This document shows, piece by piece, positions 28,248 through 38,277 of a stretch of 63,414 bases of DNA. Source of the stretch: Alphaproteobacteria bacterium (GTDB taxonomy: Bacteria > Pseudomonadota > Alphaproteobacteria > CAAGCB01 > CAG-977). Position 1 is the stretch's first letter. Each line of letters begins with the position of its first letter. A model generated the notes under the pieces. That model ran no database searches, was not told where the DNA came from, and saw only the letters and a program-made list of their open reading frames with translations. The stretch is taken from positions 1 to 63,414 of the forward strand of contig JAKSVT010000008.1 in the NCBI GenBank assembly GCA_024407875.1, in the 5' to 3' direction. A program made the translations under genes and the position numbers.

Positions 28248-29051
28248 TTAACCATCAATTGCAAAAAAAGGAATGCCCATATTGATATTATAAATAGCAG
28301 AAATAATGAACAACAATACAACTACAGGAGCAACACCTAAAAGAGCATCTATTCTATCAAAAATTCCACCATGACCAGGAATTAAGTTAGAAGAATCTTT
28401 AATCTCTAATTTTCTCTTAATTGCAGATTCAAACAAATCGCCAAACTGAGAAACTCCACCTAAAGCAGCTGTAATAAGCGAAAAATTCAAACTATTTTCA
28501 ACAGAAATAAATTTTGTACATGCATATCCCCACAAGCCTGAACAAATCATTCCGCCAATAAAGCCTGCCCAAGTTTTCTTTGGACTAATTCTAGGAGCAA
28601 ATTTAGGCCCCCCAATAGTTTTGCCAAATGCATAAGCACCTGTATCCATAGCCCAAACTAACCCTAATAACCAAATTCCTAAAGCAAAGCCTCCTAAATA
28701 GTTTAACATTAAGAAACTTAGTATTGGATAAACTGTATAAAACAAGCCTAAAATCATCATTTTTGGAGCGCTTATAGTTTTATGTAAAGCTAAAAATACT
28801 AAAGCAATTACTATAGGTAAAGCTAAAGTAATTATAGGAGCATACATCATCATATAAACGCAAACAACGCCCGTAATAGCAATAGTCATTCCAACAGGAG
28901 TAAATTTCTTAGTTACCATTGTTTCCCATTCCCAGCCCATTATGCCAAGAATAGCACACATAAGAATTTCAATCCATGGAGAGCCAAAATATAAAGCCAA
29001 CAATGGGATTGGAATTAAAACTAAAGCTGATAAAATTCTCTTTTTTAACAT
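28248..29051 (-). CDS. cdsA: Phosphatidate cytidylyltransferase CdsA
   Basis: Makes CDP-diacylglycerol for phospholipid synthesis. A polytopic protein of 267 residues, with membrane segments through the first 150 residues and the C-terminal CTP_transf_1 signature near 185-245: SPKKTWAGFIGG, SQFGDLFESAIKRKLEIKD and PGHGGIFDRIDALL. It lies 9 bases after uppS. Confidence 0.97.
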   Translation of the reverse strand: MLKKRILSALVLIPIPLLALYFGSPWIEILMCAILGIMGWEWETMVTKKFTPVGMTIAITGVVCVYMMMYAPIITLALPIVIALVFLALHKTISAPKMMILGLFYTVYPILSFLMLNYLGGFALGIWLLGLVWAMDTGAYAFGKTIGGPKFAPRISPKKTWAGFIGGMICSGLWGYACTKFISVENSLNFSLITAALGGVSQFGDLFESAIKRKLEIKDSSNLIPGHGGIFDRIDALLGVAPVVVLLFIISAIYNINMGIPFFAIDG

Positions 29052-29060
29052 AGAACCCTC

Positions 29061-29780
29061 TTAAACTCTACCAAATCTACGATTACGTTTTGAATAATCT
29101 TCCAAAGCTTCTTTTAGAACATCTTCGTTAAAATCTGGCCATAATGTTTTTGTAAAATATAACTCAGTATATGCAGTTTGCCAAATTAAAAAATTGCTTA
29201 TTCTAAGTTCTCCACTAGTCCTAATTAATAAATCAGGATCAGGAACATCATTTAAATATAAATTATTAGAAATTGTATTTTCATTTATATCATCAATTGA
29301 TAATTCACCATTTTGAACTTTTTTTGCTATATTTTTAGCAGCAAAAGCTAATTCTTCTCTGCCACCATAACTAATAGCAAAAATAACTCTTCCTTTTTCT
29401 TTATCTAAAGGAAGATTTTGTTTTTCAATATTTCTTATTTTATCAACGAGCTCTTTTGGCAACTTATCAATTTGACCTATAAAGGAAAGATTCAAGCCTT
29501 TTTCTCTATAGCTATTGATATCTTTATCTAAATATTCGCTAAGCATCTCAAAAAGCATATCAATTTCACTTTTTGGTCTACTCCAATTTTCAGAAGAGAA
29601 ACAGTATAAGGTTACGAATTTGATCCCTAATTTAGAAGCTGCCTCAAGTAATCTTTCAACTGCTTTAGCTCCTTCTTTATGGCCTTCAGTACGAGACAAA
29701 CCTCTTTGTTGTGCCCAACGACCATTGCCGTCCATAATGACGGCAATGTGTTTTGGTATATTATTTAGTTTCTCTTGCAT
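29061..29780 (-). CDS. uppS: Undecaprenyl diphosphate synthase UppS
   Basis: Cis-prenyltransferase that makes the C55 lipid carrier for peptidoglycan. The 239 residues show AVIMDGNGRWAQQRGL near 14-30 with the catalytic Asp, GHKEGAK, FSSENWSRP, ISYGGREEL and DLLIRTSGELRISNF. It follows frr by 9 bases. Confidence 0.98.
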   Translation of the reverse strand: MQEKLNNIPKHIAVIMDGNGRWAQQRGLSRTEGHKEGAKAVERLLEAASKLGIKFVTLYCFSSENWSRPKSEIDMLFEMLSEYLDKDINSYREKGLNLSFIGQIDKLPKELVDKIRNIEKQNLPLDKEKGRVIFAISYGGREELAFAAKNIAKKVQNGELSIDDINENTISNNLYLNDVPDPDLLIRTSGELRISNFLIWQTAYTELYFTKTLWPDFNEDVLKEALEDYSKRNRRFGRV

Positions 29781-29789
29781 AAAATAAAA

Positions 29790-30353
29790 TTAAACCTGCT
29801 TAATTTCTGCTTCTTTTGCTTTCAATGAATCATCAGCAGTTTTAATAGCATTATCTGTTAATGTTTGAATTTCTGTTTCATATTTCTTTTGTTCATCTTC
29901 AGAAATTTCATTATCAGATTTCATTTTCTTAATTGCATCCATAGCATCACGTCTAACATTACGAATTGCAACGCGAGCACTTTCTGTATACTTACCAGCA
30001 ACTTTTGTTAATTCAATTCTTCTTTCTTCTGTTAGAGGTGGAATAGGAACTCTAATTGATGCTCCATCATTAACCGGATTTACACCGATTGGAGACTCTC
30101 TAATTGCTTTTTCTACAGCTTTTAATAAGCTTTTATCCCAAACTTGAACGTTTAATAAACGAGCTTCAGGAACGCTAACATTAGCTACTTGATTTAAAGG
30201 TGATAATGCACCATAAGCCTCTACTTTAATACCATCTAATAAAGCAGCAGAAGCACGACCTGTTCTCAAACCTGAAAAATCTTTTTTCAAAGTTTCGAGA
30301 GTTTTATCCATTTTTTCTTTTGAAGTTTGCTTCAATTCGTTAAAAGCTACCAT
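29790..30353 (-). CDS. frr: Ribosome recycling factor
   Basis: Splits post-termination ribosomes together with EF-G. At 187 residues it has the normal length, with the two-domain signature: [21 protein letters not shown] (about 29-49), [20 protein letters not shown] and [16 protein letters not shown]. It is coupled to pyrH, 12 bases upstream. Confidence 0.98.
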   Translation of the reverse strand: MVAFNELKQTSKEKMDKTLETLKKDFSGLRTGRASAALLDGIKVEAYGALSPLNQVANVSVPEARLLNVQVWDKSLLKAVEKAIRESPIGVNPVNDGASIRVPIPPLTEERRIELTKVAGKYTESARVAIRNVRRDAMDAIKKMKSDNEISEDEQKKYETEIQTLTDNAIKTADDSLKAKEAEIKQV

Positions 30354-30365
30354 CGTTTTTTCCTT

Positions 30366-31076
30366 TTATTGTTTATCAGTAATTTCAGTATAAACGCCTT
30401 CACCGTCCATAACTTTAGCTAGCGCACCTGGTTCGTGCATAGAAAATACAACTATAGAAATTTTATTTTCTCTTGCTAAAGCAATAGCTGTTGCATCCAT
30501 AACATTTAATTTTTTAATTAATACTTCATCAAACGATACTTTGTCAAAGCGAATAGCATTTTTATCTTTTTTTGGATCAGCTGAATATACGCCATCAACT
30601 TGTGTAGCTTTAAAAATTGCATCACATTTCATCTCAACAGCACGCAATGCAGCCCCTGTATCCGTTGTAAAATAAGGATTTCCTGTACCAGCTGCAAAAA
30701 TCACAACATTTTTATCATCCATAGCCTTAATAGCTTTAGCTTGATTGAATGTTTCACATATTTGTGGCATAGATACAGCAGAAAAGACTAATGCTGGAAT
30801 TCCGACTCGTTTAAGAGCATCTTGAACTGCTAAAGAATTAATAACAGTAGCCAACATTCCCATATGATCGCCTTGTACTCTATCCATACCACCAGCAGCG
30901 CCTTTTAATCCTCTAAAAATATTTCCGCCACCAATAACTATACCTATTTCCAAGCCTTTATCATAAGCTTTTTTAATTTCTAGAGCTGTGTTATGAAGCA
31001 TATCTTCATCCAAACCAAAAGGTTTATCGCCCATTAAGCCTTCGCCTGATAATTTCAATAAAATTCTCTTAAACAT
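30366..31076 (-). CDS. pyrH: Uridylate kinase PyrH
   Basis: Phosphorylates UMP to UDP; an amino-acid-kinase-fold hexamer. The 236 residues contain LKLSGEGLMG at the start, IGIVIGGGNIFRG near 46, ATVINSLAVQDAL and the GTGNPYFTTDTGAALRAVE loop. A hairpin separates it from tsf. Confidence 0.98.
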   Translation of the reverse strand: MFKRILLKLSGEGLMGDKPFGLDEDMLHNTALEIKKAYDKGLEIGIVIGGGNIFRGLKGAAGGMDRVQGDHMGMLATVINSLAVQDALKRVGIPALVFSAVSMPQICETFNQAKAIKAMDDKNVVIFAAGTGNPYFTTDTGAALRAVEMKCDAIFKATQVDGVYSADPKKDKNAIRFDKVSFDEVLIKKLNVMDATAIALARENKISIVVFSMHEPGALAKVMDGEGVYTEITDKQ

Positions 31077-31104
31077 ATCAACAATCCAACCATAAAAAAT
31101 ATAA

Positions 31105-31135
31105 GCTAAAAAAAACGGCGGAATAAACCGCCGTT
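31105..31135 (-). terminator. Hairpin terminator/attenuator between tsf and pyrH
   Basis: AACGGCGG (31114-31121) pairs perfectly with CCGCCGTT (31128-31135) around a 6-base loop. On the minus strand a long T run follows. It looks like a real intrinsic terminator inside an otherwise co-directional cluster. Confidence 0.85.
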
Positions 31136-31145
31136 AATTTAAAAA

Positions 31146-32090
31146 TTATTTATTGCCCATTGCAGCAGCAACTTCAGCAGCGAAATCTTCAGATTTCTTT
31201 TCAATTCCTTCACCTAAAGCAAAACGAACATAAGCTTTTAAAGTAACAGGAGCGCCGACTTCTTTTGCAGCTTCAGCAACAATTTCTTTAACTTTCTTCT
31301 TGTCATCCATAATGTAGAATTGTTCATTCAAAACAATTTCTTCATGGAATTTTCTAATACGACCAACCATCATCTTTTCGATAACATCAGCAGGTTTTGT
31401 TTTACCTGTTTTTGCTTGTTCTTCTTTGATTTGGTCCTTAACAACGTTCTTTTCACGTTCTTCCATTTCTGCAGGAACATCTTCAACGTTTAAGCAAACT
31501 GGAGCAGCAGCAGCAACATGCATTGCTAAGTTCTTTGCTAATTTTTCTAATGCAGCTTTATCACCTGTTGATTCTAAAGCTACTAATGTACCAATTTTGC
31601 CTAAACCATCAGCGATTGAACTGTGCATATAGCCAACAACAACACCATTGTTTACGCTAACTTTTGCACTACGACGTAAAGACATGTTTTCACCAATCTT
31701 TGCAATAAGATCTGTTAAAGCACCTTGAACATCTTTACCATCAGCAAAAGCTGTTGTCTTTAATGTTTCTACATCGCCATTACCTTTTAAAGCAACTTCA
31801 GCAACAGATTTTACATAATTTTGGAACAATTCATTCTTTGATACGAAGTCTGTTTCTGAGTTAACTTCTACAACAACACCTTCTTTATCTGTTGTCTTTA
31901 AAGCTACTAAACCTTGAGCTGCAACACGACCAGCTTTTTTAGCTGCTGTTGCTAAACCTTTTTTACGCAACCAGTCAACAGCTGCTTCTAAATCTCCATT
32001 TGCTTCTGTTAAAGCTTTTTTGCAGTCCATCATGCCTGCACCAGATTTTTCACGTAATTCTTTAACAATAGCAGCAGTAATTTCAGCCAT
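31146..32090 (-). CDS. tsf: Elongation factor Ts
   Basis: Nucleotide exchange factor for EF-Tu. The 314 residues contain the N-terminal UBA-like segment (VKELREKSGAGMMDCKKAL), NSETDFVSKN near 78 and VGYMHSS near 151. It is flanked on both sides by strong hairpins, so its level relative to rpsB and pyrH can be set at termination. Confidence 0.98.
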   Translation of the reverse strand: MAEITAAIVKELREKSGAGMMDCKKALTEANGDLEAAVDWLRKKGLATAAKKAGRVAAQGLVALKTTDKEGVVVEVNSETDFVSKNELFQNYVKSVAEVALKGNGDVETLKTTAFADGKDVQGALTDLIAKIGENMSLRRSAKVSVNNGVVVGYMHSSIADGLGKIGTLVALESTGDKAALEKLAKNLAMHVAAAAPVCLNVEDVPAEMEEREKNVVKDQIKEEQAKTGKTKPADVIEKMMVGRIRKFHEEIVLNEQFYIMDDKKKVKEIVAEAAKEVGAPVTLKAYVRFALGEGIEKKSEDFAAEVAAAMGNK

Positions 32091-32133
32091 TTATTTATTC
32101 CTTTTAAACAAAACTATTATTTTTTAATTAAAA

Positions 32134-32167
32134 ATAAAGGCGGTAGAAAAATATCCACCGCCTTTAT
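32134..32167 (-). terminator. Hairpin between rpsB and tsf
   Basis: ATAAAGGCGGT (32134-32144) and ACCGCCTTTAT (32157-32167) form a perfect 11-bp stem with a 12-base loop. The minus-strand sequence that follows is U-rich but interrupted, so it may be a partial terminator. Confidence 0.7.
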
Positions 32168-32181
32168 CAGATAACTACTTA

Positions 32182-32952
32182 TTAAGCATCTGCTTCAGCG
32201 GTTGCTTCAACGTCTTCTACAACGTTTTCTGCTTCACCTAAGTCTGCACCAGCGTTTGCTAATTCAACCTTAATACCGTCCATAATTGCACCAGCAATTA
32301 AATCGCAGTATAAGTTGATTGAACGAATAGCATCATCATTACCTGGTACTGGATACTTAATACCTTCTGGATTTGAATTTGTATCGCAAATAGCAATTAC
32401 AGGAATTCCTAAGCGACGAGCTTCATTCAAAGCCAATGATTCTTTAACTGTATCAATAACGAAAATTAAATCTGGGCATTTGCTCATATTTTTAATTCCG
32501 CCCAAAGAGAGTTCCAACTTTTCACGGTTACGTGATAAGTTTAATTTTTCTTTCTTTGTTAAACCGTCTAATTCGCCTTTTGCTTGTTTAGAATCAATAT
32601 CTTTTAAACGACGAATTGAACCTGCAACAGTTTTCCAGTTTGTTAATGTACCACCTAACCAACGGTGATTTACATAATATTGGTCGCAACGTTCAGCTGC
32701 TTCTTTAACAGCTTGTTGTGCTTGGTTCTTTGTTCCAACGAACAAAATCTTACCACCATGAGCAGCTACATCACGAGCAGCTTGCATAGCGTCATATAAC
32801 ATTGGAACTGTTTGTTGTAAATCGATAATATGAACATTGTCACGTGTTCCGAAAATGAATTCCTTCATTTTTGGGTTCCAACGACGTGTATTGTGTCCAA
32901 AGTGAACACCAGCTTCAATTAACTGGCGCATTGTAAATGTAGGTAGAGCCAT
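32182..32952 (-). CDS. rpsB: 30S ribosomal protein S2
   Basis: Structural protein of the small subunit. The 256 residues show [24 protein letters not shown] at the N-terminus (signature 1), [21 protein letters not shown] and [25 protein letters not shown]. The tail is Glu/Ala-rich. A structured leader and a promoter lie upstream. Confidence 0.98.
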   Translation of the reverse strand: MALPTFTMRQLIEAGVHFGHNTRRWNPKMKEFIFGTRDNVHIIDLQQTVPMLYDAMQAARDVAAHGGKILFVGTKNQAQQAVKEAAERCDQYYVNHRWLGGTLTNWKTVAGSIRRLKDIDSKQAKGELDGLTKKEKLNLSRNREKLELSLGGIKNMSKCPDLIFVIDTVKESLALNEARRLGIPVIAICDTNSNPEGIKYPVPGNDDAIRSINLYCDLIAGAIMDGIKVELANAGADLGEAENVVEDVEATAEADA

Positions 32953-32982
32953 CTCTAATATCCTTTTTTCCGGTTAATCCTC

Positions 32983-33051
32983 CGCGGGTAAATGAGTTTA
33001 GAACCATTCTAAACACCGGATTGAATGTTTAAGCATCCAATTACCCCCGCG
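32983..33051 (-). promoter_or_regulatory. Structured rpsB leader, three-way junction
   Basis: On the minus-strand RNA an outer helix pairs CGCGGG(GG)TAA (complement of 33041-33051) with TTACCCGCG (complement of 32983-32991). It encloses two hairpins: TTGGATG/CATTCAA (33021-33040), whose G-U pair exists only on this strand, and a perfect 8-bp stem GTTTAGAA/TTCTAAAC (32996-33014). It lies between a promoter and the rpsB Shine-Dalgarno sequence, where S2 autoregulatory leaders act in other bacteria. Confidence 0.7.
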
Positions 33052-33066
33052 TGTGAAATCGGTATT

Positions 33067-33095
33067 CTTTTAATAAGAAATCCCCGAATTGTCAA
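33067..33095 (-). promoter_or_regulatory. rpsB promoter
   Basis: On the minus strand a perfect -35 TTGACA (33090-33095) is followed after 17 bases by TAAAAG (33067-33072). Initiation near 33060 would place the leader's outer helix about 10 bases into the transcript. Confidence 0.7.
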
Positions 33096-33124
33096 GGATT
33101 TTATTTAATTTTTTAAAGATTTTT

Positions 33125-33874
33125 TTAGTCTGCATTTTTAACATAAAAATACGAATAAGACATCAGTCCTACTTGTAAGAAAATAGAAACAAAAATCATA
33201 AATATAAATACAAAATTATACAAAAACAGACTAAATCCTAACGGACTTAATAATAAAGCAGAAACCATAAAAGGCATTAAGGCTACAACAAAATATATAA
33301 AACTATAACTTAATCCATAATTAGAAGTAGTTCTCCAGCCTTCAATAAATCCTACATCTTCATTTTCTGCAACACAAGCAGGAATTCTTAAACTTTGTCT
33401 TATTAATAAATACGGAACCATAGCCCCAGCAAGAGAATACAAATATTTTGTAGGTAATTGAGGTATAGTATCTATTTTTTTCAACACCACTAAGACAACA
33501 CAACAAATAACAGCGGCAATAAGAACTGTTTCCAAGAGCATCTTAAACACACATAAAGCTAACAATCTTTCTTTTTTTAAAACTTTAATTAAGTTTTTCT
33601 TCCAAACTATTTTATCATTGAAGAAAATCAATCTCATTTCAAATTTACAAAAGAGAAATATATAAATTGATAAAAAAAGCAAAAATGCAAAGACTGCAAA
33701 AGGATTAACATAAATAGTATAGCCTTTTACATTAAATACATTTAAAAGGAATATATTTATAATTAATGAAACTATCAAACTTGGCAACAAAAGCTTTTTT
33801 GCAACTTGTTTATTAAGCAAAAGAGAAAATGCCTGTCCTATTGTTTTTGTTTTAAGAATGCTTTGATTCATCAT
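33125..33874 (-). CDS. Unknown polytopic membrane protein, 249 aa
   Basis: I do not recognise the family. There are about six hydrophobic segments (around 30-48, 55-75, 112-132, 140-158, 190-212 and 220-243). An amphipathic stretch contains RQSLRIPACVAENEDVGFIEGWRTT. A comparable 'E-N-x-G-x-x-x-(A/G)-W-R' loop occurs in several integral-membrane families of unknown role. It follows dnaE by 6 bases and is probably the last gene of the proS-lol-dnaE unit. Confidence 0.75.
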   Translation of the reverse strand: MMNQSILKTKTIGQAFSLLLNKQVAKKLLLPSLIVSLIINIFLLNVFNVKGYTIYVNPFAVFAFLLFLSIYIFLFCKFEMRLIFFNDKIVWKKNLIKVLKKERLLALCVFKMLLETVLIAAVICCVVLVVLKKIDTIPQLPTKYLYSLAGAMVPYLLIRQSLRIPACVAENEDVGFIEGWRTTSNYGLSYSFIYFVVALMPFMVSALLLSPLGFSLFLYNFVFIFMIFVSIFLQVGLMSYSYFYVKNAD

Positions 33875-33880
33875 ATTTTT

Positions 33881-36800
33881 CTATAACTCTCTAAACTGTA
33901 GCTCTGGGTATTTTCTAAAATCTGAAATTATTTCTTGATTAATAAAGAAAGTCTTCTTTAATTGAATTTCAATATTAGCATCATCAGTTACAACCTCTAA
34001 CCAAAACTTTGATTTTCCTTGAGGAGCTTTATTTATGATACTTTCAAAAATATTTAAGTTCTCTTCTGAAGAAATTGAAGCCATAAAGTTACTTGAGGCT
34101 GATAATTCAACTTCGTCTAATTTTTCAATAGATCTTACAGAAAATCTTAGACTTCCATCATCATTCTTTTTGCCAAATACTGAAATCAATAAAGGTTCAC
34201 CCGGAACTAATAATGTTTGAAATTGCTCAAGCTCTTTATTATAAATGCTTAATTCGAAACTTCCTGTTGTATCAGAAACACTCATAAAAGCATATTTACC
34301 TTTAGGCCCCATTTTTGGTTTGATATTATTAGTTAAGATTAAAAGCATATGGCATTGAATACTTGATGCAGTTTGTAGTCCTTGCATTACTTGAGCATAA
34401 GTTTTAACTCTTAATTTTTCTAACATTAATGAAAAACGATCTAAAGGATGAGCTGACAAATAAAATCCTATAACTTCCAATTCATTTTTTAGTTTTTCAT
34501 CAGAAGACCATTCTTGGCTCTTGTTTAATGTATATGTATCATTTTTCATAACATCACCAAACAAACTGTTTTGTTTGCTATTTGACTCTTCTTGATATTT
34601 TTTAACAAAACTAAACATTTGAGGAATGTCATTAAACAAAGATGCTCTATCTAGTTTAAATTCGTCAAATACACCTGCTTTAACCCAACTTTCAAAGCAA
34701 CGTTTATTTAAAGTTCCTGTATCAATTCTACATAAGAAATCTGATAAAGATTTATAAGGTCCATGTGCAACTCTTTCTTTTACAATCTTATCACAGATAT
34801 CATCACCAGAGCCTTTAATAGCTGATAAAGCATATCTTACGCACTGATTTTCAACACTAAAGTTTGTAAAAGAATTATTTAAACTAGGTGGCAACAACTT
34901 AATTTTTAATCTTGTTAATTCCGCTTTATATTTATAAAGCTTCTCAGTATCACTTTTATCAAAGGTCATTGTTGCAGCCATAAATTCTGCAGGATAATGA
35001 GTTTTTAAATAAGCTGTTTGATAAGAAACTAAAGCATAAGCTGCAGCGTGTGATTTGTTAAAGCCGTAAGAAGCAAACTTTGCCATTTTTTCAAATATAG
35101 ATTCTGCTAATGCTTCATCAACACCGTTCTTTTTTGCACCTTCAATAAATTTAACTCTTTCAGGAGGTAATTCTTTAACTTTCTTCTTACCCATAATTTT
35201 ACGCAAATGGTCAGCTTCGCCCATTGTATAGCCACCCATCTTTTTACTGATTTGCATAACCTGTTCTTGGTAAATCATAATGCCATTTGTTTCTTTTAGA
35301 ATTTCTTCTAACATAGGATGCATATAATCAGGTTCTTCCTCACCTTTTTTTACTTTAATATATTGAGGAATATTATCCATAGGACCTGGACGATATAAAG
35401 AAATCAAAGCGATAATTTCTTCAAAAGTTGTTGGCATCATATCTTTCAAGATGCTCTTCATTCCTGAACTTTCAAGTTGGAAAACGCCTTCTGTTTCGCC
35501 TCTTTGAAGTAATTCATAAGTTTTTGGATCGCTAATACTTATAGCATCAATATTTAATAATGTTTTGCCCTCTTTTTTCATTCTATCATTAACCATATTA
35601 ACAGCTTCTTTAATAACAGTTAATGTCTTTAATCCTAAGAAGTCGAACTTAATTAAACCTGTTGTTGCTTCAACTTTTTGCATATTATATTGTGTAACAG
35701 GTAATTCTGAATCTGATTTAAAATCTCTATAAACAGGAACAATTTCATTTAAAGATCTTTGTCCTACAACAACACCTGCAGCATGAGTTCCTGATTGTCT
35801 ATATAAGCCTTCTAATTTAACAGAGATATCCCATACCTTCTGTGATTTTGGCTCTTCTTTTAAAAATTTAGCAATTCCAGGTTCTTGTTCATAAGCTTGT
35901 TTTAAAGTTGTTCCAGGTTTATTTGGAACTAATTTTGCTAACTTATTTGCTGCCCAGTTTAACTGTAGTGCTCTGCCAACATCGTGCAAAACAACCTTTG
36001 CTTGCATCTTTCCTACTGTCAAAATTTGAGCTACTTTATCTTTACCATACTTTCTTCTTACGTATTCAATTGTTTCACCACGTCTTGATTGGCAAAAGTC
36101 AACGTCGAAGTCAGGCATATTAACACGATCTGGATTTAAAAATCTTTCAAAAAGCAAATCAAACTTTAGCGGATCTAAGTTTGTTACACGAATTGACCAA
36201 GCAACAATAGAACCTGCACCTGAGCCACGTCCAGGGCCTACAGGAATTCCATTATCTTTTGACCAGTTAATAAAATCAGAAACTATCAAGAAATATCCTG
36301 AGAATTTCATCTTAATAATGACGCTTAATTCATACTCTAAACGTGCAAAGTATTTTTCATGAAGGGCTTTACGTTCCTCTTCAGACATATCGTCTTTATA
36401 TACATAATCCTTCATTCTAATTTCTAAGCCGTCTCTAGCTCTTGTTTGAACTGTTAATGCTTCTCTTAATTCATTTAATGTTCTTGAATCTAATTGTTCT
36501 TGTACTGTTCTTCCTGGCTTACCATTTTTAGAAGGTTCATCTTTTAAATAACATCTAATTTTATCATATATTGCCTGACGTTCTTCTTCTTCAGGTAAAT
36601 CTAAATGAATACAATCTGGATATACAGGTAAAGCTGGGGCTGAATGCCCTACATAAAATTGACAACGTTTCGCAATCTTAACCGTATTTGCAATCGCCTC
36701 TGGCAAGTCAGCAAACAACTCTTTCATCTCTTCTTGAGATTTTAAATAAAATTCTTCGTTTAGCTTTGTTCTGTTATCAAATGCTTGAGGTAATTTATCT

Positions 36801-37528
36801 CTAATACATAAAAATACATCATGTGCTTCAAAGAAATCTCTATCTTTAAAGAAGGCCTCATTCGTTGCAACTAATGGAATATTATGTTTATAAGCTAAAT
36901 CAATAAAGCCGTTTTCAGTTTTATCTTCATCAGGCAATCCATGTCTTTGAATTTCCATATAAAGTCTATCGTTAAAGCATTCTTTTAATCTTAAAAGAGC
37001 TTTTTCTGCAAACTCCATATTGCCATTTTTTACATATCTACCTAATGGGCCTTTAACTCCACCAGTTAAACAGATTAACCCCGCATTATATTTTTGTAAT
37101 TCATTAAATCTAATATGAGGTTTTTCATCATTTGGTGTTGCCATATAAGAAAACTCTGATAATTTTCTTATTGAATCATACCCTTGTTCATTCATACAAA
37201 GTAAAATAATATCAGAATATAATCTATCGTCGCTTCTTGCGCCGCCTTTGTTTTCAAGGCCTATATCAATACATTGTTGAACACCGATGATAGGTTGAAT
37301 ACCTTTATCTAAAAGAACGTCTGAAAATTCAGCTGCACCAAAAAGCTGATTAGTATCTGTCATTGCTATTGCAGGCATATTTAATGACCTACATTTTTGA
37401 GAAATATCTTCTATTCTAATAGCACCTTCTAGTAAAGAATAAATAGTATGAACCCTTAAATGAACAAACTCAGGTTCAGGAATTTTTTCTTTCTCTACAA
37501 TTTCTGATACTTCTTTATTTTCTTCCAT
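33881..37528 (-). CDS. dnaE: DNA polymerase III alpha subunit
   Basis: Replicative polymerase (C-family, DnaE1 type). The 1215 residues begin with a PHP domain (VHLRVHTIYSLLEGAIRIEDI). The palm domain carries GPGRGSGAGSIVAW and the aspartates of MPDFDVDFCQSRRGE (near 460). Thumb and fingers follow (SLYRPGPMDNIPQYI, KSHAAAYALVSYQTAYLKTHYP), then HhH and OB domains at the C-terminus. It overlaps lolD by one base (TAATG). Confidence 0.98.
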   Translation of the reverse strand: MEENKEVSEIVEKEKIPEPEFVHLRVHTIYSLLEGAIRIEDISQKCRSLNMPAIAMTDTNQLFGAAEFSDVLLDKGIQPIIGVQQCIDIGLENKGGARSDDRLYSDIILLCMNEQGYDSIRKLSEFSYMATPNDEKPHIRFNELQKYNAGLICLTGGVKGPLGRYVKNGNMEFAEKALLRLKECFNDRLYMEIQRHGLPDEDKTENGFIDLAYKHNIPLVATNEAFFKDRDFFEAHDVFLCIRDKLPQAFDNRTKLNEEFYLKSQEEMKELFADLPEAIANTVKIAKRCQFYVGHSAPALPVYPDCIHLDLPEEEERQAIYDKIRCYLKDEPSKNGKPGRTVQEQLDSRTLNELREALTVQTRARDGLEIRMKDYVYKDDMSEEERKALHEKYFARLEYELSVIIKMKFSGYFLIVSDFINWSKDNGIPVGPGRGSGAGSIVAWSIRVTNLDPLKFDLLFERFLNPDRVNMPDFDVDFCQSRRGETIEYVRRKYGKDKVAQILTVGKMQAKVVLHDVGRALQLNWAANKLAKLVPNKPGTTLKQAYEQEPGIAKFLKEEPKSQKVWDISVKLEGLYRQSGTHAAGVVVGQRSLNEIVPVYRDFKSDSELPVTQYNMQKVEATTGLIKFDFLGLKTLTVIKEAVNMVNDRMKKEGKTLLNIDAISISDPKTYELLQRGETEGVFQLESSGMKSILKDMMPTTFEEIIALISLYRPGPMDNIPQYIKVKKGEEEPDYMHPMLEEILKETNGIMIYQEQVMQISKKMGGYTMGEADHLRKIMGKKKVKELPPERVKFIEGAKKNGVDEALAESIFEKMAKFASYGFNKSHAAAYALVSYQTAYLKTHYPAEFMAATMTFDKSDTEKLYKYKAELTRLKIKLLPPSLNNSFTNFSVENQCVRYALSAIKGSGDDICDKIVKERVAHGPYKSLSDFLCRIDTGTLNKRCFESWVKAGVFDEFKLDRASLFNDIPQMFSFVKKYQEESNSKQNSLFGDVMKNDTYTLNKSQEWSSDEKLKNELEVIGFYLSAHPLDRFSLMLEKLRVKTYAQVMQGLQTASSIQCHMLLILTNNIKPKMGPKGKYAFMSVSDTTGSFELSIYNKELEQFQTLLVPGEPLLISVFGKKNDDGSLRFSVRSIEKLDEVELSASSNFMASISSEENLNIFESIINKAPQGKSKFWLEVVTDDANIEIQLKKTFFINQEIISDFRKYPELQFREL

Positions 37529-38277
37529 TAGACATCCACAAATCTTTGCTTAAAAGCAATTCTTCCACTCATTCCTAAAGTATCTAACTCTTCTAATTTT
37601 CCATCTTTTATTGTAATCTTACGGTCCATTCTTTCTGCTAAATCTAAGTTATGCGTTGCGATTAATGCAGACAATCCTGTTTCCCTTACAATTTTTAACA
37701 AAAATGAAAATACTGTTTCTGATGTTATAGGATCTAAGTTTCCTGTTGGTTCATCAGCTAACAAAATATGAGGTTTATTGGCTAAAGCTCTAGCTATAGC
37801 AACTCTTTGAGCTTCACCACCAGATAATTGCGCTGGACGATGCTTTAATCTATCTGCTAATCCCATTTTTTCTAGCAAAAAAACAGCATAATCTTTAGCT
37901 TCTTTTTTCTTAACTCCGGCAATCATTTGAGGAAGCATTACGTTTTCTAACGCATTAAATTCAGGCAACAAATTATGAGATTGATATATAAAGCCTAAAT
38001 AATCTCTGCGCATTTTGGTTCTCATAGCATCATTCATATTTGCACAAGGTGTACCATTTAAATAGACGTCTCCTTCATTAGGATTTTCTAGCAACCCGGT
38101 AACATGAAGCATCGTTGATTTACCTGCTCCTGATGGTCCTACCAAAGCTACCATTTCACCCTTTAAAATAGATAAATCTATACCTTTTAAAACATCAATT
38201 ATGCTATTACCTTGAACAAAGCTTCTTCTAACATTTTTAAGCACTAGAACAGGCATTTTAACATCATCATTACTCAT
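37528..38277 (-). CDS. lolD: Lipoprotein-releasing ABC transporter ATPase LolD
   Basis: ATPase of LolCDE, which extracts lipoproteins from the inner membrane. The 249 residues show Walker A ALVGPSGAGKSTMLH near 44, the LolD motif GFIYQSHNLLPEFNALENVMLP, signature AQLSGGEAQRVAIARAL and Walker B ILLADEPTGNLD. It overlaps the permease gene by 8 bases and dnaE by one. Confidence 0.97.
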   Translation of the reverse strand: MSNDDVKMPVLVLKNVRRSFVQGNSIIDVLKGIDLSILKGEMVALVGPSGAGKSTMLHVTGLLENPNEGDVYLNGTPCANMNDAMRTKMRRDYLGFIYQSHNLLPEFNALENVMLPQMIAGVKKKEAKDYAVFLLEKMGLADRLKHRPAQLSGGEAQRVAIARALANKPHILLADEPTGNLDPITSETVFSFLLKIVRETGLSALIATHNLDLAERMDRKITIKDGKLEELDTLGMSGRIAFKQRFVDV

